A DNA stretch of 64,000 nt, taken from Desertimonas sp963732335 (GTDB taxonomy: Bacteria > Actinomycetota > Acidimicrobiia > Acidimicrobiales > Ilumatobacteraceae). Shown one piece after another: positions 39,337-52,295 of this stretch (its first letter is position 1; each line of letters begins with the position of its first letter). The stretch lies in contig CAVSZO010000026.1 of assembly GCA_963732335.1 (NCBI GenBank), positions 1-64,000 on the forward strand, in the 5' to 3' direction. The notes under the pieces are model-generated. The model had not been told where the DNA came from. It worked only from the letters and a program-made list of their open reading frames with translations, and searched no databases. The position numbers and the translations under genes were made by a program.

Positions 39337-39894
39337 ATGCAGGACAACGCTGACATCGACGCCCGCATTGCCGAGGTCGCCGAGAAGTCCGGGTTCGTGC
39401 CCAACGTGTTCACCGTGCTCGCCGAGCGGCCGGCGCTGTTCCGGGCCTTCTTCCACTTCCACGACCTCGTCATGGACAAGGAGACGCCGGCGCTGTCGAA
39501 AGCCGACCGTGAGCTGATCGTCGTCGCCACGTCGGCCGCGAACCAATGCACCTATTGCGTCGTCGCCCACGGGGCGATCCTGCGCATCCGCGACAAGGAT
39601 CCCGAGATCGCCGACCTCGTCGCCGTCGACTGGCGCAAGGCACCGCTCGACGACCGCCGCCGGGCGCTGCTCGACTACGCCGTGCGTCTGGCGCGCACGC
39701 CCGAGGACGTCGGGCCCGCCGACGCCGAGCCGTTGCGGGCCGCCGGGTTCACCGACGACGACATCTGGGACATCGTCGCCATCGTCGGCTTCTTCGCCCT
39801 GTCCAACCGCCTCGCCCACGCCTTCGATATTCGCCCCAACCCGGAGTTCTTCACGATGGGACGAGATCCGCCGGCCCGGGTCACCGACCGGTGA
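39337..39894 (+). CDS. Carboxymuconolactone decarboxylase/AhpD-family peroxidase-related protein
   Basis: A 185-residue helical protein with the redox Cys pair in SAANQCTYCVVAHGAILRI, as in AhpD and the peroxidase-related subfamily. It opens VAEKSGFVPNVFTVLAERPA, typical of that subfamily. Such proteins reduce peroxides or act as thiol-disulfide partners. ATG 39337 lies six bases after TAGCGT (39325-39330). It converges with and overlaps the hydratase gene by 14 bases. Confidence 0.88.
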   Translation: MQDNADIDARIAEVAEKSGFVPNVFTVLAERPALFRAFFHFHDLVMDKETPALSKADRELIVVATSAANQCTYCVVAHGAILRIRDKDPEIADLVAVDWRKAPLDDRRRALLDYAVRLARTPEDVGPADAEPLRAAGFTDDDIWDIVAIVGFFALSNRLAHAFDIRPNPEFFTMGRDPPARVTDR

Positions 39895-40653
39895 ACGTCG
39901 CCTTGCCGGGTCCGTGCTCGCGGAAGCTCGCCACCCCGATCGTCGCGTCCTCCGTGCCGAACGACCTCGACGAACGCCTCCCGTTCGGCGGCGAGGCCGT
40001 CGGCGAGCGGCAGCGACCAGGCCACGGTCGATCACCCGCTTGCACAACGCCTGGGCGAGCACGGCGCCGCGGGCGATCTCGGCGGCGAGGGCGAACGCCC
40101 GCTCGTGTGGGTCGCCGTCGACGAGCTCGTCGGCGAGCCCGATGCGCACCGCCTCCTCGGCGGTGACCTGCCGCCCGGTGATGCACAGCTCCTTCGCCCG
40201 GCTCGGCCCGACGAGGCGGGCGAGGCGTGGCGTGCCGCCACCGCCCGGCACGATGCCGAGGAGGATCTCCGGCTGACCGAACACGGCCCGCTCGCCGGCG
40301 ATGCGGTAGTCGCACGCCAACGCCAGCTCGCAACCGCCGCCGAGGGCGTAGCCGCTGACGGCGGCGATCACGAAGCGGTCGAGGGCGGCGATGGCGTCGT
40401 TCGTGGCATGGAACCGCTCGGTGATCGCCCGGGCCTCGGCTTGACCGCCGAACTCGTTGATGTCGGCGCCGGCGGCGAAGATCCGCTCGCCTCCGGTGAT
40501 CACCACCGCACCGGGGAGGTCGGCGGACAACTCGTCGACGGCCGATTCCAGCTCGCCGAGCAGCCTGCTCGACAGAGCGTTGACCTTGCCATTGCGCAGC
40601 GTGACGACGGCGACCCCGTCGTCGCGCCGTTCGAGGGTGAGCAGCTCGTACAT
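39881..40653 (-). CDS. Enoyl-CoA hydratase/isomerase family protein, one frameshift
   Basis: About 257 residues with the crotonase fold. It has GKVNALSSRLLGELESAV, the oxyanion-hole block GERIFAAGADINEFGG, SGYALGGGCELALACDYR and the catalytic-Glu region GQPEILLGIVPGGGGTPRLA. A frame change near 40020 joins the last ~45 residues (SFREHGPGKATFTGR). ATG 40653 was chosen because the family starts there; longer frames lack conservation. It probably acts in fatty-acid or amino-acid beta-oxidation. Confidence 0.88.
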
Positions 40654-40695
40654 GGCTGCGAGTCTGGCCGACTTGGCGGCGAACGTCACCGACGC

Positions 40696-41686
40696 TCACC
40701 GCTTGATCGCCGGGGCGATCATCTCGTCCGCTGCCGATCCACGGGTCGAGGCGACGCTCGACCACGGCCTCGGTCAGCTCGCGCCAGCGGTCCTCGCCGC
40801 ACAGCTCGCGTGCCTGCTGGCGTAGGCGGCTGCTGACGATCTCGCCGAGCTCCTCCTGGATCCGGGCCGCCCGCCTGCGCTCGAGCAGCCCGGACTCCGT
40901 GGCGTGAAGGCGATGGGCAGCGACCGCGTCCCACAGCTCGACGACGCCGGTGCCGTCGGTGGCGACTGTCAGAATGATCGGCGGGCGCCAGCTGCTCGGT
41001 GATTCGTGCGTCGGCCATTCCGTCGAGCCGGCGAGGTCGAGCATCTGCTCGAGATCGCGGCGGGTCTCCTCGGCGCCCGCCCGGTCGGCCTTGTTGACGA
41101 CGAAGACGTCGGCGACCTCCATCAGCCCGGCCTTGTTGGCCTGCACGCTGTCGCCCCATCCGGGGTTGACGACGACGATCGTCGTGTCGGCCTTGCCAGC
41201 GACTTCGACCTCGACCTGTCCGACGCCGACCGTCTCGATGAGGATCAACCGCCGGCCGAGGGCGTCGAGGAGGCGAACGGCTTCAGGCGTCGCGAGGGCG
41301 AGTCCGCCGAGGTGACCCCGCGTCGCCATCGAACGAATGAACACGCCGACGTCGGTGGCGTGATCCTGCATGCGCACACGGTCGCCGAGGATTGCGCCGC
41401 CGGTGAACGGCGACGAGGGGTCGATGGCGAGCACGGCGACGTCGGCGCCGGTCGATCGCACGTGGCCGACGAGGGCGTTGGTGAGCGTGCTCTTCCCGGA
41501 TCCCGGCGCCCCGGTGATGCCCACCGTGTAGGCCTCTCCCGCCGACGGTGCAGCGAGGCGGCCGATCTGGCGGGCCTCCTCGCCGCCGCGCTCGATCAGC
41601 GACAGCAGCCTGGCGATGGCGGTGCGGTCGCCGTCTCGGGCGGCCTCGTACAGCTCCGCGGTGGATCGCCCTGGCCGCGGCGTCAC
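40696..41686 (-). CDS. meaB: MeaB/ArgK-type GTPase, one frameshift
   Basis: G3E-family GTPase of about 329 residues that protects and reloads adenosylcobalamin-dependent methylmalonyl-CoA mutase. It has the P loop GITGAPGSGKSTLTNALV, the metal-binding AIDPSSPFTGGAILGDRVRM, IETVGVGQVEVEVAG and the NKAD base-specificity motif. A frame change near 40735 gives the ending ADEMIAPAIKR. GTG 41686 overlaps the NifU-like gene stop. No mutase gene is in the window. Confidence 0.9.
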
Positions 41687-41958
41687 GCGAGGTTGACGAC
41701 CTCGGTCACGCCGTCGATGCGGTCGCGCATGATCCGCTCGATCCCCGCCTTGAGCGTCTGCGTCGACGCCGGGCAACCGACGCACGCACCGATCAGTTCG
41801 ACGGTGATCACGCCGTTCTCCTCGTCGACGCCGTGGAGGATGATGTCGCCACCGTCGGCGCGCAGCGCCGGGCGGATCACCTCGACGGTCTTCTCGACCT
41901 GCTCGCGCATGCCCAGGGTCGAACTGGTGGGGGTTGACGTGCTGATACCCCCATTCAA
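41683..41958 (-). CDS. NifU C-terminal-domain Fe-S scaffold protein
   Basis: A 91-residue protein consisting of the Nfu domain, with the cluster-binding CxxC in LIGACVGCPASTQTLKAGIE. It assembles or carries [4Fe-4S] clusters. Start is ATG 41958, or ATG 41910 (MREQVEKTVEVIRPALR), which is where the domain begins. It is coupled to meaB by an overlapping GTGA. Confidence 0.85.
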   Translation of the reverse strand: MNGGISTSTPTSSTLGMREQVEKTVEVIRPALRADGGDIILHGVDEENGVITVELIGACVGCPASTQTLKAGIERIMRDRIDGVTEVVNLA

Positions 41959-41997
41959 CCATCCGATCCGATGGAAGATTCCATACCCTCAGCGCGG

Positions 41998-42163
41998 GTG
42001 ACGGTCGTTGCTGGCCCACCAGGGCGGCTGGGACGAGATCCTCCTCGTCGTCGCCCCGATGGTCGTCGTCGCCGGTTTGCTGTGGATCGCCAAGCGGCGC
42101 GTCGACCGCGCCGCGGCGAGTCGCACCTCAGACCCGCTCGATACCGGCGCCGACCGCCGCTAG
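41998..42163 (+). CDS. Small single-helix membrane protein
   Basis: About 54 residues with a hydrophobic segment EILLVVAPMVVVAGLLWIA followed by KRRVDRAAASR, a typical inward-positive tail. Only the frame from TTG 42008 onward is open; deleting one base would join it to GTG 41998, which sits eight bases after TACCCT (41984-41989). The 3' end overlaps the murA end by 36 bases on the opposite strand. Function unknown. Confidence 0.45.
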
Positions 42164-43415
42164 CCGGCCGACAAGGTCGTCGTAGCCGCGGTCGATGTGC
42201 TGGACGCCGCTGACCGTCGTCACACCGTCGGCGGCGAGCCCGGCGACGACCATCGCCGCACCGGCCCGGATGTCATGGGCCCGAACCGGTGCGCCGGACA
42301 GTCGCGGGACACCGCGTACGACTGCGTGGTGGCCCGTCGTGCGGATGTTGGCACCGAGGCGGATCAGCTCCTCGACGTAGCGGAAGCGACCGGGATAGAG
42401 GTTCTCGGTGACGATGCCGGCGCCGTCGGCGACGCTCAACATGGTGATGATCAGCGGCTTGTAGTCGGTGGCGATGCCGGGATACGGCAGCGTCGGCACG
42501 TCGATCGAGTGCAGCCTGCCGTTGGCAGCGACCCGCATCGTGCCCGGTACCGATCGTGAACTCGAGACCCATCTCGGCGAAGCGAGCGAGCAGGTTCTCC
42601 ATGTGCTCGGGACGCGCCTCGACGACGTCGAGTTCACCGCCCGCCACGGCAACGGCGGCGAGGTACGTCGCCGCCTGGATGCGATCTGCCACCGTGCGAT
42701 GGCCGGCGGCCTTCAACGACCCCCGTTCGACGCCGTTGACGACGATGCGCGACGTGCCGATGCCGTTGATGTCCGCCCCCATGTCGACGAGCAGATCGCA
42801 CATGTCGACAACCTCGGGCTCGCGAGCGGCATTGTCGATCGTCGTCGTGCCGTCGGCGAACACCGCTGCCGTGACAATGTTCTCCGTCGCCCCGACGCTC
42901 GGGAACGAGAAGGCGATCTCGGCGCCATGGAGCCGGTCGGCCGTGGCGTGCAGTTCGCCGTGGGCGAACTTGAACGAGGCGCCCATCGCCTCGAGACCGG
43001 CGACATGCATGTCGATCGGACGGGCGCCGAAGTCGTCGCCCCCCGGCATCGACAGGCGCACCTCGCCGCAGCGCGTCAACAGCGGGCCGAGCACGTTGAT
43101 CGACGCCCGGATCCGCTCGACGAGCTCGTACGGCGCGACCGGAGTGAGGTCGCCGTCGTTCTCGAGGATCAGCCGTCCGGGTTCCGGGCTGCGTGCGCGG
43201 ACACCGAGCGCCGCCAGCAACTCGCCCATGATCGCCACGTCGTCGATCGCCGGCACGTTGGTGAGCTCGTACTCCCCATCGGCGAGCAGGCTCGCCGCCA
43301 TCAGCTTGAGCACGGCGTTCTTGGCTCCCGGCACGCGAATCGTCCCCTCCAGCGGGCCGAGGTGGCGGATCGTGATCTGGTTGGGGTGGTTGGCGCGGTC
43401 TCCGGAGGCAGTCAC
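42128..43415 (-). CDS. murA: UDP-N-acetylglucosamine 1-carboxyvinyltransferase, one frameshift
   Basis: First committed step of peptidoglycan synthesis, adding enolpyruvate to UDP-GlcNAc. It has GAKNAVLKLMAASLLADG, GEVRLSMPGGDDFGARPIDM and the later DYKPLIITMLSVADG block. The active-site loop, normally GGCAIGxRP, carries Asp in place of Cys (GGDDFGARP), the substitution linked to intrinsic fosfomycin resistance in mycobacteria and others. One extra G at 42543-42545 breaks the frame. GTG 43415 is divergent from the MFS gene 24 bases away. Confidence 0.93.
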
Positions 43416-43438
43416 AGACCCGCCAGTATGCTCCGGCC

Positions 43439-44982
43439 GTGAAGGGCCGCGAACACGGGTGGCAGGTCACCCGCTCCTGGCCCGCCGGCGGCGCCACCGC
43501 CGAGCACGTCCTCTCACCCCGTGACGACATCGTCCGCGAGCGTGCCGACGGAGCCGGCAGGTTCACCCAGGAGGCCGGCCCGTTCACCGAGTACGAACGC
43601 CTCGTCACCCACGACGGCGACGGCGACGATCGAGGAACGCACCACCTACCGGTACCGGTTGCCGTGGTTCGGCTGGCTGTTCGCCCTGCCGATCCGCTGG
43701 ACGATCGCACGGCGCGGCCACGACCCGACGAGCGGGCGCCCGCCCATCCACCGCACGCCTGCGTGGGCCCCACCGGATCGGCTGACGCCGCGGCAGCTCA
43801 GCGTGCTCGGCCTGCTCGCCGCCTCGTCGATGGCGTCAGCGTTCATCAACACGCTGTTCACCCAGACCGTCGAGTTCGCCGCCGACGACTTCGGCGTCGG
43901 CGACTCGGGGATCGGTATCGCCGGGGCGGTCGTGCGCGCCGGCATCGTCTTCGTGCTTCCGGTCGCAGCCCTCGCCGACCGCGACCGGCCGGCGGACGGT
44001 GATCGTCGCCGTCGGCTTTGCCGCCCCGCTGGTCGCCGCCGCCGGAGCGCTCGCCCCGACATTCCCGATCCTCGTCGCCACGCAGACGATCGGAAGGCCG
44101 CTCGGTCTCGCCCTCGACTTCCTCGTCGCCGTCGTCGCCGCCGAAGAGATGCCCCGCAACTCGCGTGCCTACGCGGTCAGCGTGCTGGCGATGGCCAGCG
44201 GACTCGGCGCCGGCATCGCGGTCGTGTCGCTACCACTCGCCGATCTCGGTGACGGCGGGTGGCGTCTCGTCTACGTCGTGACGCTCATCTGGTTGCTGGT
44301 CGCCGTCTCGATTGCCCGCCATCTGCCCGAGACCGAACGCTTCCAGCGCCGTCACGTCGTCTCGCCACCCATCGACCGACGCCGCTTCGCCCTGCTCGGG
44401 GCAGTCGCCGTGCTCGGCAACCTGTTCATCGCCCCGGCCAGCCTGTTCCAGAACGGCTACCTCGAGGACGAGCGGGGCTACTCGGCGGCGCTGATCGCCG
44501 CCTTCACCCTGGCGACGGCGACGCCAGCAGGAATCGGGTTGATCGTCGGTGGGCGTCTCGCCGACGTTCGAGGCAGGCGCCGCCTGATCGCCGTCTGCGT
44601 CCCGGTTGCCGCGGCGTTACTCGTGACCTCGTTCTCGATCGGCGGTCCACCGATGTGGTTGGCGGCGTCGCTCGGAGGCATCATCGGCGCCATCGCCTTC
44701 CCGGCGGTGGCGGTCTATCGCAACGAGCTGTTCCCGACCGGCAGTCGCAGCCGAGCATCGGCCCTGGTTACGGCCGCCGCGCTGGTCGGCGGGATCATCG
44801 GGCTGGTGGTGATGGGGGCGTTGCTCGACGGCGGCCGGTCGCATGGCGTCGTGCTCGGGTGGTTGGCGACCGGGCAGCTCGCCGTCGTCGCGATCGTTCT
44901 GCTGTGGTTCCCGGAGACGGCCCATCGCGAGCTCGAGGACCTCAACCCGATCGACCGCGACACTCAGCTCAGGTCGGCGTGA
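43439..44982 (+). CDS. MFS transporter with soluble N-terminal extension, frameshifted
   Basis: About 513 residues. The first ~90 are soluble (GWQVTRSWPAGGATAEHVL, TIEERTTYRYRLPWFGWLFA) and resemble a START-like lipid-domain fragment. Twelve hydrophobic segments follow, with RLPET-type motif IARHLPETERF and GRLADVRGRRRLIAV, typical of sugar-porter/drug MFS proteins. Frame changes lie near 43625 and 43990. GTG 43439 follows TATGCT (43427-43432) by six bases. The substrate is unknown. Confidence 0.8.
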
Positions 44983-45069
44983 GCGTCACTGCCGATCGCC
45001 ATCGTTGCCAGCGGGCTGGCGCTGTGGCCCTCGACCGGCACGGACGTGAACTAGAAGCGAGCCATGCGA

Positions 45070-45968
45070 TCAGCCCCCCACCGTGAACGGGACGACCATG
45101 CCGTTGCCGAGGTGGGGCAGGCCCGACTCGTCGGGGACGAAGCAGATCAGCACGTACTCGCCCGGTCCGGGCGGCACGAGCGTCGTCCATCCCTGCTCCC
45201 CGGGCCCGAGGGCTCCCATGCTGCCGAACTCGCCGTCGAACGGCAGACTCGCCCTGGAAGCCGGCGTGGCCCCAGGCGATCACGTCGTCCATCGTCTTGC
45301 CGTCGGCGAGGCGCGCCATCGCCGCCTCGTGGAGCAGCGCCGGGTCGTCGTTGACGAAGTGCCAGACACCGGTGCCGTCGAAGTTGTCGGGAACGGCGAT
45401 CACCATGTTCGGACCGATGTGGATCGTCCCCTCGGACTCCGGCTCAGGGGCGTTCCCCGCCGGCGGGCTGACCGTGAACGTCTCGATCACCGGATCAGGC
45501 AGCTGCGGGTTGTCGAGCACGAAGTACTCGCCCGGCTCGAGGTCGAGGGTCATGTCCAGGGACTCGCCAGCGGCGATCGTGCCGTTGCCGCCCTTGACCG
45601 TCATCATCGTCGTGAACGCCTCGTCGCCGGCGGCCATCGCCTCGTCGAGCGTGACGCCGTCGTTGAGCCGGGCGATCACGAGATGGTGGCCGACCCCCGC
45701 GGCGTCGCTGTGTGTCATCGGCCTTGGTCTCCAGGGTGATGTCGACGAGTCCGCCGGGGACCCGGGACGGCACGATCAGCCCGTCGGCTGTGGCGGTGAT
45801 CGTGAAGTGCGGTCGCTCGTGCTCGTGGGCGTCGACGTGGTAGGTGCCGGCGAACGACGGCACCGGCGGCGGCCATCGCCGCCAGCAGCGTCCGCCAGCG
45901 GCGTCGTCTCGGCGGGAACGTCGGGTTGGGGGTTGGGCGTGGCGCGGGGCATGCCGGAATGCGTGCAT
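45070..45968 (-). CDS. Exported protein with duplicated cupredoxin-like domain, frameshifted
   Basis: About 299 residues. A basic start and a hydrophobic helix (WRTLLAAMAAAGAVV) precede AFAGTYHVDAHEHERPHF. Two similar halves follow. The first contains HHLVIARLNDGVTLDEAMAA and DLEPGEYFVLDNP; the second WHFVNDDPALLHEAAMARLA and VPPGPGEYVLICFVPD. The repeated H...ARL.DG.T.D pattern and PGEY strand suggest an internal duplication of a cupredoxin-like sandwich, but metal ligands are not obvious. Breaks near 45910, 45870, 45720 and 45245. ATG 45968 has AGGAAG nine bases upstream. Confidence 0.6.
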
Positions 45969-46168
45969 TGCTGTTCTTCCTGTCGAATCGATCGGGCAGG
46001 GCGGCCACGAAGGCCGCGCACCTGCCCAGGGGGAACAGCATCATGGACAGAGTCCGACCGGAGTCATGAAGAACGACTGACGAAGAGGTGGAGAACCACG
46101 CTGTGCAATCGGTCACGGCGATGTCCACATGTCGCCTCGGCGCCGTCCGTGGAGACCATCATGTGGCG

Positions 46169-48407
46169 ATGACGACACGAACGGCGTTTCGCACCTGTCC
46201 GTTGTGCGAGGCGGGTTGTGGCCTCGAGATCACGCTTGCGGAGGACGGTCGCGTCGGGAGGATCCGCGGCGATCGTGACGACGTGTTCAGCCACGGCTTC
46301 ATCTGCCCCAAGGGATCGACGCTCAAGCAGCTCCACGAGGACCCCAACCGCCTGCGCACCCCGTTGGTCCGTCGCGACGGTGAGCTCGTCGCCGCCTCGT
46401 GGGACGAGGCGTTCGCCGAGATCGAGCGCCGGCTGGCGCCGATCATCGAGCACCACGGGCGTGATGCCGTCGCCGTCTACCTCGGCAACCCCAACGCCCA
46501 CTCGCTCGCCGGGATGCTCTACGGCAAGGCGCTGATCAAGGCCATCGGGTCGAAGAACGTCTACACGGCGAGCACCGTCGATCAACGACCCAAGGAGCTG
46601 TCTGCGGCGCTGATGTTCGGAGGCGGGCTGATCGTGCCCGTTCCCGACGTCGACCGGACCGACTTCCTGCTGATGCTCGGGGCCAACCCGTACGCGTCGA
46701 ACGGCAGCCTGGCGACGGCGCCTGACTGGCCGGGGCGCATCGAGGCCCTGCGCGCCCGCGGCGGGAAGCTCGTCGTCGTCGACCCGCGGCGCAGTCGCAC
46801 GGCCGAGGAGGCCGACGAGTGGATTGCCGTGCGACCCGGCTCAGACCCGTTCCTCCTTGCCGCAATGGTGCGGGTGCTGCTCGACGAGGGGCTCGTCGAC
46901 CTCGGTGCCGTGGCCCCGTACGTCGAGGGCCTGGAGCGGCTGGGTCCGGCGTTGGCAGCATTCGGTCCTGACGAGGTCGCCGGTGTCACCGGTGTCGAGG
47001 CGGCGACGATTCGGCGTCTCGCCCGGGAGTTGGTCACCGCGCCGCGGGCCGCCGTGTACGGACGCATCGGGACGACGACCGCCGAGTTCGGCACGGTCGC
47101 CAGCTGGCTCGTCGACGTGCTCAACATCTGCACCGGCAACCTCGACCGTCCAGGCGGGGCGATGTTCACCACGCCCGCGGTCGCCGGGAGCAACACCCAC
47201 GGCGCGCCGCGGGTCGGTCGTGGCGTTCGTCCCAACCATCCCCGGTCGCGCGTGCGCGACCTTCCCGGCACGTTCGGCGAGCTGCCCGCCGTGTGCCTCG
47301 CCGAGGAGATCGAGACGCCTGGGCCGGGGCAGATCAAGGCGCTCGTGTGCGTCGCCGGCAACCCCGTGCTGTCGCTGCCCAACGGTGGGCGCCTCGACGC
47401 CGCCCTCGGGTCGCTCGAGTTGATCGTGTCCGTCGACATCTACCGCAACGAGACGTCGCGGCACGCCGACGTCATCCTCCCGGCGCCGTCGGCGCTGGAG
47501 AAGCCGCACTACGACGTCGCCTTGCTGCAGCTGGGGGTGCGCAACGTCGCCAACTGGTCGGAGCCAGTGCTCCCGCTGCCGGACGGCCAACTCGACGAGT
47601 GGGAGGTGTTCGCTCGCCTCGCCTTGATCGTCCAGGGTGCCGGGGCCGACGCCGACCCGGCCGTCGTCGACGACCTCGTGATCGGCGCCGCTGATCGGTG
47701 CCGCCGTCGCCGACGAGCACGGACCGCTGCACGGGCGCAGCGCCGAGGACCTACTCGGCGCCCTCGCGCCGCGAACCGGCCCGGCGCGGATCATCGACTT
47801 CTACCTGCGAAGTGGTCCGTACGGCGACCACTTCGGCACCAACCCGTCCGGCCTCACCCTCGACGCCCTGATCGCCGCCCCGCACGGTGTCGACCTCGGA
47901 CCGCTGCAGCCCCGCATGCCGGACGGCCTGCGCACGCCGACCGGGATGATCGACGTCGCGCCGCAACCGATCCTCGACGACCTGCCGCGGATGGAGACGG
48001 CGCTGCGGCGGCCCGACGACGGCTTCGTCCTCGTCGGCCGTCGCGACCTGCGCTCGAACAACTCGTGGATGCACAACGTCGAGGTGCTCGTCAAGGGCAA
48101 GCCGCGGTGCGTGCTCCACGTCCACCCCGACGACGCCTCGTCAGTGGGACTCGCCGATGGCGGGCAGGCCAAGGTGACCAGCCGGGTCGGAACCGTCGTG
48201 GTGCCCGTCGAGGTGACCGAGGCGATCCGGCCCGGAGTCGTCAGCCTGCCCCACGGCTGGGGCCACGACCTGCCCGACATCGAGCTCGACGTCGCCTCCC
48301 GCCACGCCGGTGTCAACACCAACCTGCTCACCGACGACAACGCCTTCGACGCCCTCACCGGCACCGCTGTGCTCAACGGCATCCCCGTGGAGCTCACCCC
48401 GGCGTAG
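46169..48407 (+). CDS. Molybdopterin-dependent oxidoreductase (formate dehydrogenase-like), one frameshift
   Basis: About 745 residues. An N-terminal [4Fe-4S] motif (CPLCEAGCGLEI then CPKGSTLKQLHEDPNRL) is followed by the bis-MGD domains with ASWDEAFAEIERRL, GNPNAHSLAGMLYG, MFTTPAVAGSNTHG and the C-terminal RRDLRSNNSWMHN and SLPHGWGHD. A frame change near 47690 splits the protein. No beta/gamma subunits or moa genes are nearby, so it is a stand-alone cytoplasmic type. ATG 46169 (or GTG 46163) was chosen by proximity to the cluster motif. Confidence 0.87.
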
Positions 48408-48415
48408 GTTTCGAG

Positions 48416-48467
48416 CAACCAAAGGGTGCCAGTAGGACGGCTCCGTCACATTCGCACCCTTTGGTTG
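48416..48467. terminator. Perfect 14-bp inverted repeat, 24-base loop
   Basis: CAACCAAAGGGTGC (48416-48429) is exactly inverted at 48454-48467, starting eight bases after the oxidoreductase stop. No T-tract follows. It resembles the repeat at 9741-9787 in geometry but not in sequence. Confidence 0.6.
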
Positions 48468-48598
48468 TGATCGGTAGTTACCGGGGAGTAGGCGTCGTGC
48501 CCCGCACGGGGTAATCTTGCGGCCGCTGTGCCCGGGTGGAGATCCCCGGGTCCCACCGGATCGGGCGGCAGAGTAGCCGCGCGCAAGCAGGAGACATC

Positions 48599-50962
<2,364 letters not shown>

Positions 50963-50963
<1 letters not shown>

Positions 50964-51723
50964 TGCTCGTCCTGCGGTCCTGGCCCTCGGCCCGGACTTC
51001 CTCAAGCCGGAGTGGTGGTTCGACAAGGCCGGCAGCGCCGCGCTAGCGGTCGTCACGGCGATCATCTTCGCCGAGTCCGGGCTGCTGTTCGGCTTCTTCC
51101 TGCCCGGGGACTCGCTGCTCTTCTTCACCGGCTTCCTGACGTCGTCGGCGGCCAAGGAAGAGGCGCCGTTCGCCGAGTTCGCCGAGCACCTCCCGGCCCT
51201 GCCGATCGTCCTCGTGTGTCTCGCCGTCGCCGCGATCGCCGGCGACCAGGTCGGCTACGTGTTCGGTCGGCGGGTTGGGCCGTCGCTGTTCAACCGCCCG
51301 CACTCTCGCCTGTTCAAGCCCGAGAACGTCACCAAGGCCCATGCCTTCTTCGAGAAGCACGGCCCGAAGTCGATCGTCCTCGCCCGCTTCGTGCCGATCG
51401 TGCGCACGTTCACGCCGATCGTCGCCGGCGTCGCCGAGATGCGCTACCGCACGTTCGTCACCTACAACGTCATCGGCGGCCTGCTGTGGGCGGTCGGCAT
51501 CACCACCCTCGGCCACTTCCTCGGCGAGATCGAGTTCTTCCGCGAGAACATCGAGTACGCCATCGTCGCCATCGTGCTGATCTCGCTCGTCCCGATCGCC
51601 ATCGAGTTCTACCGCCACCGCCGCCATCACCCGGCTGAGGCCGTTGCGCTGACTGCGGATTCTCCTGCCCCGATCCGGTCAGATTTGGCCGCTTCGCGTC
51701 CGGAGAATGCCGAGCCTCGCTAG
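50963..51723 (+). CDS. DedA-family membrane protein, one frameshift near the start
   Basis: About 252 residues. It has IIFAESGLLFGFFLPGDSLL, GDQVGYVFGRRVGPSLFNR, the conserved ARFVPIVRTFTPIVAGV with membrane-embedded Arg residues, and NVIGGLLWAV. DedA proteins act as undecaprenyl-phosphate or phospholipid flippases. ATG 50963 overlaps the hppA stop; one frame change near 50980 joins it to VLALGPDFLKPEWW. Confidence 0.9.
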
Positions 51724-52295
51724 CACGCTCGCACCCAGTCGGCCACGACGGCGGCGACCTCGGCGTCCTTGCCCTTGAGGTCGTGGCCACCGTCGAGCCA
51801 GTGGTGCGTCACTGGGCCGGCGATCGTGGCAGTCCACTTCTCCAACTCCTCGGGCGAGCCGAATGGATCGCGCGTCCCGTGGACGAACAGCCACGGCACG
51901 GCGACAGCGGGCAGGTGCTCGACGCGCAAGCGGTCCGGCCGGCCCGGCGGGTGCAGCGGGTAGGAGATCGTCACCACGCCGATCAGCCGCTTCGGCGGCG
52001 CCACACCGTCCGCTCCGGCGGCAACCATCGAGCAGATCCGCCCACCCATCGAGCGCCCGCCAACCACGACGTTGCGACGTGCACCGATCGCCGCCAGCTC
52101 CTCGCGGACCGCAGCCATCAACACCTCCGGCTTGTCCGGCGCCCGACGACCCGCCTTGCGGTAGGGGAAGTCGGCGCGCACCACTGACCAGCCGGGCAGC
52201 GCTGTCACCACACGATCGACGGCGACGAGCGTCGATTGGTCGCGGCCACTGCCCGCCCCGGGAAAGAGCAGCATCGTGCCCGATCGCGCCGTCAT
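51720..52295 (-). CDS. Small alpha/beta-hydrolase
   Basis: A 191-residue hydrolase of the dienelactone-hydrolase/KANL3-Tex30-like type. It has LLFPGAGSGRDQST, the nucleophile elbow GGRSMGGRICSMVAA, FVHGTRDPFGSPEEL (acid) and WLDGGHDLKGK (catalytic His). The substrate is unknown. ATG 52295 overlaps the stop of the J-domain gene (ATGA), and its 3' end overlaps dedA by four bases. Confidence 0.85.
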   Translation of the reverse strand: MTARSGTMLLFPGAGSGRDQSTLVAVDRVVTALPGWSVVRADFPYRKAGRRAPDKPEVLMAAVREELAAIGARRNVVVGGRSMGGRICSMVAAGADGVAPPKRLIGVVTISYPLHPPGRPDRLRVEHLPAVAVPWLFVHGTRDPFGSPEELEKWTATIAGPVTHHWLDGGHDLKGKDAEVAAVVADWVRAC

